Source: Alienimonas chondri (GTDB lineage Bacteria; Planctomycetota; Planctomycetia; Planctomycetales; Planctomycetaceae). From it: a stretch of 64,000 bases of DNA. The stretch lies in assembly GCF_013036045.1 (NCBI RefSeq), contig NZ_WTPX01000006.1:40001-104000 (forward strand). The letters are read 5' to 3'. Below the pieces are notes generated by a model that was not told the origin of the DNA, ran no database searches, and was given only the letters and a program-made list of their open reading frames with translations. Shown here piece after piece: positions 46,917 through 54,502 of the stretch (positions are counted from its first letter, which is position 1; every line of letters starts with the position of its first letter). Position numbers and translations under genes: made by a program.

Positions 46917-46958
46917 AGCGGCGGGTCGGCTTCATCGCCGGCTCGTCGCTTTTCTTTT
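46917..46958 (+). terminator. Hairpin with T-rich tail
   Basis: 14-base stem AGCGGCGGGTCGGC / GCCGGCTCGTCGCT (three G-U pairs) with a 6-base loop, followed by TTTCTTTT. A likely intrinsic terminator or processing site. Confidence 0.7.
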
Positions 46959-46983
46959 CCCACTTCACGAACAGGAGCTTCCC

Positions 46984-47190
46984 ATGCCTCAGCACGAACT
47001 GAACCGCCGCATCGCCGCCGTCACCGGCGAGAGCGTCGGCGAAATCGCCCGGATGGGCTTCCAGATCGACGGTCCGCCGTCGTTCACCCACTTCGACGAC
47101 GACCTCGGCCCCATCGACTGGGACGCCGAGCAGGCCAGCCGCCGCAGCGACCTGGCCCGCTGCGGCCGGGGCCGCGTGGCTTTCCACTGA
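46984..47190 (+). CDS. Hypothetical cassette protein (68 residues)
   Basis: Small acidic protein with AGGAG upstream of the ATG. N-terminal helix HELNRRIAAVTGESVGEIAR, then DDDLGPIDWDAEQASRR. No family is recognised. It lies between two hairpins, as if an independent module. Confidence 0.5.
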   Translation: MPQHELNRRIAAVTGESVGEIARMGFQIDGPPSFTHFDDDLGPIDWDAEQASRRSDLARCGRGRVAFH

Positions 47191-47213
47191 GACGGCCGCA
47201 GGCCCCTTCACGA

Positions 47214-47248
47214 CCGGCGACGGGCTGATACCCCGTCGCCGGCCTTTT
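47214..47248 (+). terminator. Perfect 11-bp hairpin with T-run
   Basis: CCGGCGACGGG (47214-47224) pairs fully with CCCGTCGCCGG (47232-47242) across a 7-base loop, then CCTTTTC. A likely intrinsic terminator. Confidence 0.75.
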
Positions 47249-47288
47249 CATCCGCTTCACCACTACCGCACCGAGGAAGGCCCGCCCC

Positions 47289-48815
47289 ATGCCCCCGATC
47301 ACGCTGCCCCGGCGGACGCTGCACAGCTTCCGCACGGTTCTGAAGAAACACCTCGGGCTCAAAGCCCGCGACGACGGCCCCTGCGTCCGCGTCGACGCCG
47401 GAGCCGAAGGCGGAATTCGTCTCACTGCCGTCGGTCCCGACGGTCGCGGGATCAGCCTATTGATTCCCGGCGATCGTCCGCCTGCCGGTTTGATTCTGCC
47501 GTTCGCCCTGCTGGGCGACGCCGGCGCCGCGAAGAACGGCGATGTGCATCTGTCCGAAGCCGATCGCGGTTCGGCCGTGGTCGCCAACTGGGACGAACGC
47601 GGCGTGCCCCGCAGCGTCCGCGGCACGCTGGAGAAGAAGGACCGGGACCGGGCTGCGGACTTCGCACCGCCCGCCGTGCCCGAATGGCACGACCGCGGCG
47701 ATCGCTTCGGCGACGTCCTGCGAGCCGCATGCGAGGTCACGGACGTTGAGTCGACCCGCTACGCCCTCGGCTGCGTGCGGCTGGACCCGCACGCCGGCCG
47801 CATCGAGGCGACCGACAGCCATCACCTGCTGATCGCCCGCGGGTTCACGTTTGGGTTCGACCAGCCGGTGTTGCTGCCGGCCCCCCACGTCCTGTCTGCC
47901 GCCCCGCTCCGGGGCGGTGACGTGAAAGTTCAGTTCCTATCCGGTGGGAAGTCCGCTGGGCTTGTCGTGCTGTCATGCGGCGATTGGACCGTCTGGACCC
48001 CGGAGGCCCGCGATGCCCGGTTCCCCGATCTGGACCGTGTGGTGCCGAGCAAGGTGGGGAAGGCCGGCGTCTCGCTCAGCAAGGGGGACGCCGCGTTCCT
48101 GTTGGATCGCATCGCCAGCCTGCCCGGAGCCGGCGACGAGCGGAAGCCGGTCACGCTGGAGACGAAGGACGGACTGTTCCTGATCCGGGCCGCGGAGCTG
48201 GGCGGCCAGCCGGTGGAGTTGGCGACCGCTTCTTCGCAGGTCACCAGCAAAGCGATCTGCGTGGCGGACCGCCGGTTCGTCGCGAGGGCGTTGGCCAACG
48301 GCTGCACGGAGATCGTGCTGAACGGTCCGGAGGTGCCGGTGCGGTGCGACGCCGCCGGCACAGAAACTCTCAGCACGACGGTCGTCTTCGCCACGCTCGC
48401 CGGCGATCCCGTCCCGGCCAAGGACGCGGTGAGGCTGACCGCAGATGAACCCACGAACTCGGCTCCGCAACGAGCCGCTGAGACGCCCGTCGCGGTCCGC
48501 GAGGGCCGCTCGTCTCAACCCGCTTCTCCCACGAGGAACGTTCCCGTCATGCCCCGCAATCGCATCGCCCAGCACGCGACCGGCTACACGACCAACGGCA
48601 GCAACGGCCACGCCGTCCGCGGTGACGAGAACCCGGACGGCACGCCGAATCACGACGCCCTGCTGGAGCGGGTCTCCGCCCTCGGCAGCACGCTGTCGGA
48701 CGCGGCCGGCGAAGCCCGCAGCCTCGCCAGCGACTTGCGGAAGCTGAAGAAGCGGAACCGCACTGTGACCAGTGCCCTCGCCGGCCTGAAGCGGCTCGGC
48801 TCGCTGGTCGCCTGA
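47289..48815 (+). CDS. Beta sliding clamp-like protein with helical tail
   Basis: A protein of 508 residues, with GAGGAAGG upstream of the ATG. Residues about 130-200 and 280-380 read like clamp domains: DVLRAACEVTDVESTRYALG, CVRLDPHAGRIEATDSHHLL, then PQR-less loops and FVARALANGCTEIVLNG. The strand-helix order recalls DnaN domain repeats (ATDxHRL-type motif is ATDSHHL here). From about residue 400 the chain is Ser/Thr/Pro-rich, ending in a helical tail (LASDLRKLKKRNRTVTSALA). The likely role is a DNA clamp or recruitment factor for the element. Homology is inferred from short motifs and needs a structure search. Confidence 0.5.
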   Translation: MPPITLPRRTLHSFRTVLKKHLGLKARDDGPCVRVDAGAEGGIRLTAVGPDGRGISLLIPGDRPPAGLILPFALLGDAGAAKNGDVHLSEADRGSAVVANWDERGVPRSVRGTLEKKDRDRAADFAPPAVPEWHDRGDRFGDVLRAACEVTDVESTRYALGCVRLDPHAGRIEATDSHHLLIARGFTFGFDQPVLLPAPHVLSAAPLRGGDVKVQFLSGGKSAGLVVLSCGDWTVWTPEARDARFPDLDRVVPSKVGKAGVSLSKGDAAFLLDRIASLPGAGDERKPVTLETKDGLFLIRAAELGGQPVELATASSQVTSKAICVADRRFVARALANGCTEIVLNGPEVPVRCDAAGTETLSTTVVFATLAGDPVPAKDAVRLTADEPTNSAPQRAAETPVAVREGRSSQPASPTRNVPVMPRNRIAQHATGYTTNGSNGHAVRGDENPDGTPNHDALLERVSALGSTLSDAAGEARSLASDLRKLKKRNRTVTSALAGLKRLGSLVA

Positions 48816-48851
48816 CGAGTCCCTGTTTCGCAAAACACGAAGGAGAGCGAC

Positions 48852-49313
48852 ATGCTCAAGCTGAACGCGGGCCTGTCCCGCAAGATCGGCCTGCCGAACT
48901 ACGGCAGCCGCGGAGCGATGGTGAACGTGGAGATCGAGCTGCCCGCCGACGTGCTGAAGGACCCGGAGAAGCTGAGGCGGCAGGTCCGCGGCTGCTTCGA
49001 GACGCTGCGGGCCGCGGTCGACGAGGAGTTGGGCGTGACGCCTCAATCCTGCAACGACGTACAGGAGCAACGCTGGCGGCCGAGTGCAGACCCGCGGCGG
49101 AATGGCCGCGATAACGAACACGCCGCCGACGGTAACGGCGGACCGCCCGCCACGGAGAAGCAGGTGCGGGCATTGCACGCGTCCGCCCGCCGGGCCGGCG
49201 TGGGACTCGCCGACGAACTGAGGGAGCGGTTCGGCGTCGTCACCGCCGACGTCCTCACCAGGCGGCAGGCGAGCGAGGCGATCGACGGGCTCAAGAGCCG
49301 AGTTGGAGACTGA
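48852..49313 (+). CDS. Hypothetical cassette protein
   Basis: A protein of 153 residues with AAGGAGAGC before the ATG. MLKLNAGLSRKIGLPNYGSR and VEIELPADVLKDPEKLRRQV open the protein; a Gly/Asn-rich linker leads to a C-terminal helical module ATEKQVRALHASARRAGVG with RQASEAIDGLKSR. This tail is common at the end of planctomycete plasmid proteins. The function is unknown. A terminator follows. Confidence 0.6.
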   Translation: MLKLNAGLSRKIGLPNYGSRGAMVNVEIELPADVLKDPEKLRRQVRGCFETLRAAVDEELGVTPQSCNDVQEQRWRPSADPRRNGRDNEHAADGNGGPPATEKQVRALHASARRAGVGLADELRERFGVVTADVLTRRQASEAIDGLKSRVGD

Positions 49314-49334
49314 TCTGACCTATCGGAGAAGAAC

Positions 49335-49370
49335 CCCGCCCCGCCCGGGTTCGGGCGGGGCGGGCCTCTT
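49335..49370 (+). terminator. Strong GC hairpin at the cassette end
   Basis: 13-base perfect stem CCCGCCCCGCCCG / CGGGCGGGGCGGG with a GGTT loop, followed by a T-rich CCTCTTCCTTTA. The end of the cassette transcript. Confidence 0.8.
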
Positions 49371-49375
49371 CCTTT

Positions 49376-49685
49376 ATCGGGTATGAGGGTGACAGATCGC
49401 GGCGTCGAACCGCCACGCCGTTGATCGACCTGACCGTCCCGGGTCTGCTGCCCGTCGCCGGGCCGCGGACCGAGGTGACCCGCGTTTCTCAACCTGTTCG
49501 ACCGCGTGCGGGCGTTCGCCTCGGGGGCTGACCGACGATGGCTATGGGCCTCGAGCCCGCTTTTTTAACTGGTCACCCCGCGGCCCGCCCGGCTGGGCTT
49601 CGAGCCCGAAGAGGTAGCTGCCGAATTGCCCGTTTTCGCCCGCCCGCGTCGAACCCATTCCCATCTCAAACCCGGGAGCCCGGCG
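49376..49685 (+). ncRNA. Candidate bridge RNA region of the IS110 element
   Basis: About 310 non-coding bases upstream of the IS110 transposase start. IS110-type elements carry a structured bridge RNA in their left non-coding end. Here there are several possible stems, and GGGC-CTCGA-GCCC (49546-49558) followed within two bases by six T, which would end a transcript. No alignment supports exact ends; this is inference from position. Confidence 0.35.
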
Positions 49686-50948
49686 ATGATCAGGTACGTG
49701 GGGGTCGACCTGCACAAGCACTTCATCGAAGTGTGCGTGACCGACCGCAAGGGAAAGGTGCTCCAGCGTCACCGCGTGGAGTGTCTCCGCGACGAGCTGA
49801 CGGCGTTCGCCCGAAAGATCCTCAAGAAGACCGATCAGGTCGCGTTGGAGGCGACGACGAACACATGGTCGGTGGTCGACCTGCTCCGCCCGCACGTGAA
49901 GCGGGTCGTCGTCGGCAACCCGGTGAAGACGAAGGCGATCGCCGAAGCCAAGATCAAGACGGACAAGGTCGACGCCGAGACGCTCGCCCAGTTGCTGCGG
50001 TGCGACTACCTGCCGGAAGTCTGGCAGCCTGACGCCGAGACGCAGCGGCGGCGGGACTTCATGACCCACAGGACGGCTCTCTCGTCCCGCCGGTCCCGGC
50101 ACGCCAACAGGGTGCAGGCGATGCTCTCGCGACTGATGCTCCGACCGCCGGCAAAGTACCTGTGGTCGAACAAGGGCGTGGCGTGGCTGGAATCGCTGGA
50201 CCTGAGTCCGCACGATCGATTGCTGATCGACATTCACCTGCGGCAGTGGCGGCAGGCCGGCGAAGAATTTGAGTTGGTCGACCGGGCGCTGGTGGAGATC
50301 GCCCGGGAGGATCCGGACGTTCGGCTGTTGATGACGATGCCCGGCGTCAGCCACGTCGTCGCCGTCGGCGTGCTGGCCGCTCTCGGGCCGGTGGAGCGGT
50401 CCAAGAGCGGCGACCACGCGGCGTCGTATCTGAGGCTGGTCCCGTCGACCCGGCAGTCGGGATGCAAGACCCGTCACGGTCGGATCACCAAGGCCGGCAA
50501 CCCGCAGACGCGGGGGCTGCTGACGCAGTCTTGCCAGCACGTCGCCCGGCACGAAGGGCCGCTGGGGGCCTTCTACCGCAAGCTGGCGAGGCGGAAGCCG
50601 CATCAGGTGGCGATCATGGCTCTCGCCAGGAAGGTCGTTACGGTGGCGTTCCTGATGCTCAAAAACCGCGAGCCGTACCGGTACGCCCGGCCGATGTTGA
50701 TGGCTCAAAAGTTCACGAAGCTCCAGCGGAAGTACCGCCCCGAGGAGCGGGGCAAGCCGCGACCGGCATACCGCTGCGCCGCCGACGGGTTGCCGGCGGT
50801 GTACGACGAGGTCGACCTGCCGGAGACGACCGGACCCGGCGACCTGCCCGAAGGCGAGCGGAAGATGCTGCTCGACAAAGACGTGATGAAGTACGTCGAG
50901 GAGCTGTACGCCCCGCGGGTGAAGCGGTCCGACGAACCGGTCCTGTAG
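49686..50948 (+). CDS. IS110-family transposase (intact)
   Basis: DEDD recombinase of 420 residues starting at the ATG at 49686 (MIRYVGVDLHKHFIEVCVTD). The catalytic acidic residues are in VGVDLHK, ALEATTNTWSVVD and KTDKVDAETLAQLL. The C-terminal transposase domain has LMTMPGVSHVVAVGVLAALG, and the conserved Ser lies in LVPSTRQSG. There is no frameshift. IS110 elements have no terminal inverted repeats, so the ends cannot be set by eye. Confidence 0.9.
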   Translation: MIRYVGVDLHKHFIEVCVTDRKGKVLQRHRVECLRDELTAFARKILKKTDQVALEATTNTWSVVDLLRPHVKRVVVGNPVKTKAIAEAKIKTDKVDAETLAQLLRCDYLPEVWQPDAETQRRRDFMTHRTALSSRRSRHANRVQAMLSRLMLRPPAKYLWSNKGVAWLESLDLSPHDRLLIDIHLRQWRQAGEEFELVDRALVEIAREDPDVRLLMTMPGVSHVVAVGVLAALGPVERSKSGDHAASYLRLVPSTRQSGCKTRHGRITKAGNPQTRGLLTQSCQHVARHEGPLGAFYRKLARRKPHQVAIMALARKVVTVAFLMLKNREPYRYARPMLMAQKFTKLQRKYRPEERGKPRPAYRCAADGLPAVYDEVDLPETTGPGDLPEGERKMLLDKDVMKYVEELYAPRVKRSDEPVL

Positions 50949-50960
50949 ATCCGACCTGAC

Positions 50961-51004
50961 GACGATCGGGCCGTCCTTCGGGGCGGCCCGGTCGTCATTG
51001 TTTT
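50961..51004 (+). terminator. Terminator after IS110 transposase
   Basis: 16-base stem GACGATCGGGCCGTCC / GGGCGGCCCGGTCGTC (two G-U pairs) with a TTCG tetraloop, then ATTGTTTT. Confidence 0.85.
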
Positions 51005-51604
51005 AGATATCAGGAACCTGCGTCGGACCTTGATCGGTCACGGCTCGACCGATCGCCCAACCTTCTGAGCTTCGCTTTCCGGGCGGCGGCGCTCCCGGTC
51101 TGCGACGGTTCGGACCGACATCGAGAAAACTCGGCCCAAAACCGGGACGGAGACTGGAACCCTCAGAGGTAGACGCCAGCGATTGCGGCCACGGCGGGGG
51201 CGGGAGCGATTTCACATTTCACAGTCACACGGGCAGGAGAGAGCGGAGGGGAGAAGTCCTTTCTACCTCTTCTTTAATAGAAATGGTGTGAAAGTTTGGA
51301 GGGGGCGGTTTCCTGCTGTCCCACTTGGACCAACGGCTTCACATCGATTTCACATGGGCGGGGCCGCGGCGTGAAATTGTGAAGAACAACCCGCCGCGAC
51401 AGGCCGGCCGTGCCGGGGTCCGCGTGCCGCCGACGCAGATCACGCCAATCACCACGCCCGCCGGGGCGGCCGGAGGCCGCCCCGCATGTTTGTGGAAAGG
51501 GTGAAGCACGCTTCTTCGAGGTCAGCGAGATTCTGCCGGTCGGTCGCTGGTCGCCGCCGCGTTCCGCCGTTCCGGGTGAGGGAAAATATCCCCATTTCCC
51601 TTCT
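51005..51604. other. Gap with TTTCACA repeats between two insertion sequences
   Basis: 600 bases with no supported gene. Near 51211-51384 is a cluster of TTCACA/TGTGAA motifs (see the repeat entry). The base composition is mixed. It may be the decayed end of a mobile-element primase or recombinase gene. Confidence 0.4.
51211..51384. repeat. Cluster of TTCACA / TGTGAA motifs
   Basis: TTCACATTTCACAGTCACAC at 51211, GGTGTGAAAGTTTGGA at about 51286, CTTCACATCGATTTCACATG near 51338, and GTGAAATTGTGAAG at 51371. The copies occur in both orientations with uneven spacing. No reading frame explains them. Confidence 0.6.
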
Positions 51605-51627
51605 CTGAGTTCGGCTTTCGCAGTTTC
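51605..51627 (+). repeat. Left terminal inverted repeat
   Basis: Matches the reverse complement of 53073-53095 at 22 of 23 bases. Confidence 0.85.
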
Positions 51628-51729
51628 GCTCTACGTGCCACCACGGGCGCCGCGAGCGAAGAGGGGAGCCGACGATTCGTACCTTGAGCGAAGTTCTCAC
51701 GCACCGCTCGCGGACGAGGTTGGCTCCCC

Positions 51730-53074
51730 ATGGAGATCACGGCGAGCTTCCTGCCGCTGCTGCAAGTTTTCGCCGGTTTATTGACCCGGCCGACTCTGCG
51801 AACGCCAACAAAGTTGATCGCCGGCTGGGTCTGCGCCCCGCGGCGAACGATCCCTGGCATGGTTGGGGCCGCCGGCGCCGGCAGGCATCACGCCACCTCT
51901 TCTCGGCTCTTCGCCTCGGCCGTCTGGTCGATCGACCGCGTCGGGCTGGCCGCGTTCAATGTCTTCGCCGCAGGGACGCAAACCGTGTTTCTGGCCGTGG
52001 ACGACACGCTGCTGCTCCGCCGGGGCTCAACGATCTCCGGGACAGGCATGCACCGCAATCCGCTGATCTCCAGCCGCGGGCGCACAAGGTTCGCGTGGGG
52101 CCACTGCTGGGTCGTGCTGGGCGTGGTCGTCGAAAGCCGCCACGTTCTGGGACATCGATTCACGCTGCCGGTCCTGTGCCGGCTGTACCTGAACAAGGCG
52201 TCCGCGAAGAAGTGGCAGCGGGCTTATCGGAAAAAGAACGAATTGATGCTCGACATGCTGCGAACGCTGGAGCGCCACGCCGGGCGAAAAGGCAAACGCC
52301 TGCATTTGCTGGGCGATGCGGCGTATACCGCTCCGGTCGTGCTCGCGCAGGTCCCAGGCTCGGTCGCCGTGACCGGCCGCGTCGTCTCGAACGTCCGGCT
52401 GTGCGAACCCCCGCCGCCGTGTCGGCCCGGTCAGAACGGCCGGCCCCGCATCCGAGGCGCGTCGCTGCCGAATCCGCAGCAGATGTTGGCTGCGAAAGGT
52501 CTGCCCCGGCGGACGCTGAAACTCTACGACGGGCCGGCCTACCGGGTGCGGACGGTCGAGGGAGCCGGCCGGTTTCACAAGGCGCCGGAACGCCATGTGA
52601 AGGTCGTGGCGATCGAGCACCTCTGCGGCGGACGCGGTGTCGAAGCGTTCTACACCGCGCCGGCGACCGACGGCGAAGCCCCCGACGGCGAGCCCCGCGC
52701 CGAGACGATCCTGCGACGGTATTCCTGATTCCTGGCGGTGGTCGATTGAGGTGACGTTCCGCGACGCCAAGCAGCGGCTGAAGATCGCCCAGCCGCAGAA
52801 CCGCACGACGCAGGCGGCCCGACGCACGGCGGCGACCGGCTTTCTGCTCTGCAGCCTCGTGGTCTGGTGGCACGAAGCGATCCGCCCGAAGCCCGCCGAC
52901 TCGCTGCGCAACTGGCCCGGCAAGAGGGGCGCGTCCTTCGCCGACATGCTGGCCGCGCTGCGGCTGGAGTGCCTGGAAACCACGAGTCGAACGGCTTTTC
53001 CGACCCCCGCCCGCGGCCCGGAGGTCAGAAAAGTCCTCGACCATCTTAAAACCCTGCTGACGCTCGCCGCTTGA
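51730..53074 (+). pseudogene. DDE transposase broken by a 7-bp duplication
   Basis: The first frame (51730-52728) gives FLAVDDTLLLRRGSTISG (first Asp), LHLLGDAAYTAPVVLAQV (second Asp) and stops after TILRRYS. The second frame resumes with SWRWSIEVTFRDAKQRLKIA (the catalytic Glu in SIEVTF) to the end at 53074. ATTCCTG is repeated in tandem at 52721-52734; removing one copy reads RRYSWRWSIE in a single frame. So a 7-bp duplication inactivated it. The family is IS701/IS4-like by the WSIEVTFRDAKQ block. Confidence 0.88.
52721..52734. repeat. 7-bp tandem duplication causing the frameshift
   Basis: ATTCCTG twice in direct contact. Collapse to one copy restores the transposase frame. Confidence 0.92.
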
Positions 53075-53095
53075 AACTGCGAAAGCCGAACTTAG
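53073..53095 (-). repeat. Right terminal inverted repeat
   Basis: GAAACTGCGAAAGCCGAACT with the next few bases; pairs with the left end. Confidence 0.85.
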
Positions 53096-53292
53096 GGTCC
53101 CTGATTTGCCGAAGGTCTGGCCGAGAGGACGCATGACGGCCCATCCGAATTTAGTTGCCGATCGCCTTCGCCCCGCCGTCGACCCATCCCCGGGGGCGGC
53201 GCCGCGGCGAGCGTCCCTGCCGGCCGTCGCGGGAATCCCGCTCCGGCGCCGATCTCCGCGGGCAATCCGGCCCACGGCCCCGGGGGAGAGGG

Positions 53293-53511
53293 TCAAGAGA
53301 GGGCCACGACGGCGTCGCCGCGAACGCGGGAAGGGCTGTCAGGTTCAACCGCAGGCATCGGCCGCATGGCGAGTTCTCCGCGGACGATCCCGAACTTCCG
53401 CGGCGCTTCAACTCCCAGCCTGACCGATCGCCCCGTAGCCGTCACCGTGATCGTAATTCCGAGTTCCGGGAACTGAACTGCCTGTCCCGGCTTGCGAGAA
53501 ATCACCAGCAT
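53293..53511 (-). CDS. csrA: CsrA carbon storage regulator
   Basis: RNA-binding translational regulator of 72 residues. MLVISRKPGQAVQFPELGIT, ITVTATGRSVRLGVEAPRKF and GIVRGEL follow the CsrA fold, and the Arg residues at the dimer edges that bind GGA are kept in LVISRK and APRKFGIVRGE. A GGAGG Shine-Dalgarno lies before the ATG at 53511. The tail after residue 52 is extended and low complexity. It lies alone, next to an insertion sequence. Confidence 0.88.
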   Translation of the reverse strand: MLVISRKPGQAVQFPELGITITVTATGRSVRLGVEAPRKFGIVRGELAMRPMPAVEPDSPSRVRGDAVVALS

Positions 53512-54502
53512 CGTCCTGCCTCCATGTAAGGGACGTCGATTGACCGCGGCGGGCTATTGGAGAGTTCTGACTCTCCGACTTCCGGCGGTCAGGCCAGACC
53601 ATATGTGAGGCGGCGGGGGCCGCAATCCCACAGCTCAAACGACGGGCAGTCACACCGGTGGGGCGGACAGCGATTCCCCTGTCGAATCGAGAGGGATTCC
53701 CCGAGTCTCGACTGCCACGTCGGGCTGTCGTAAAAAGCTGCTCAAGCGATCAGCGGGAAGCCTTTTCGTCGTGGGACTTCTTCCGGGATGGGGTGTGCCG
53801 CTGGAACACCGCGGCGGACCAATGATCGAACAGACAGGGAACTTGCAGAAGGAACGGTCTACGAAAACCAGCAGGTGTTCCTCCTCCGCCGTGGCGGCGA
53901 TCGCCAGCATGGTTTTGGACGCGCCAAACCCATCCAGCCACACGTCGAACGGTTCGTCTTCCGACTGACTTCTGCGATGCCCCGCCTTCAAACGGACACC
54001 CAAGGTTTGCTCCTCTGCTCCCGCGGCCGGATCCTTCCCTCATCGGGTCTCGAGATCGCCGCCAGCTCTCCGCCGCGGCATTTCGCCGTCGCACCAACAG
54101 TCTTCAGTTCTGCATTCAACTGCCCCGATTGAACGCAGTTTGCAGTGTCTGAACGATCCCCGAAACCCTTTGCGTCGGCGGGACGATTCCCGCATCGCTG
54201 GCCGAGCGAACTGCGAGGTCGAGAGCACTTCTCTCCAGCGTGATTCTGAGCGGATCGGCAAACGATTGCACCCGTCCCGGCGACGCCGTCAACGTCCCGC
54301 TGGCTGGACAAGCCGGCCTCGAAAAGGAGTGAAGCTGTGCCGATCAGGTCGCCTTTTCGGATGCGTGCCCCCTTCACCAGCTGAGATCAAGCGACGCGTT
54401 GCCACGGGGGGGGGGCCGCCCTACCGTGGGAAGAGTTCGCCCGTATCCGCCGTGGATTGGTGGACGTCTCACGCGGATCAGACACGGAACGGGCGGTGAG
54501 GC
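53512..54502. other. About 1 kb gap before the large signalling gene
   Basis: No supported gene. A minus-strand frame (53650-54003) contains EPFDVWLDGFGASKTMLAIA and EEEHLLVFVDRSFCKFPVC, which read like a real protein fragment, but no family is recognised and the rest is filler. It may be a decayed gene. The promoter of the downstream gene should lie near 54400-54490. Confidence 0.4.

Larger units (their letters stand above)
51605..53095 (+). mobile_element. DDE insertion sequence (IS701/IS4-like) with terminal inverted repeats
   Basis: About 1.49 kb bounded by 23-bp inverted repeats with one mismatch: left end TGAGTTCGGCTTTCGCAGTT at 51606, right end complementary at 53073-53094. It contains one transposase gene, now frameshifted. 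The outermost bases read CTGAG on the left and CTTAG on the right, a CTNAG pattern rather than an exact target duplication. Confidence 0.85.

Noticed and set aside
51605..53095. Programmed frameshift in the DDE transposase
   Set aside because: The shift is explained exactly by a 7-bp tandem duplication with an in-frame stop, not by a slippery run.
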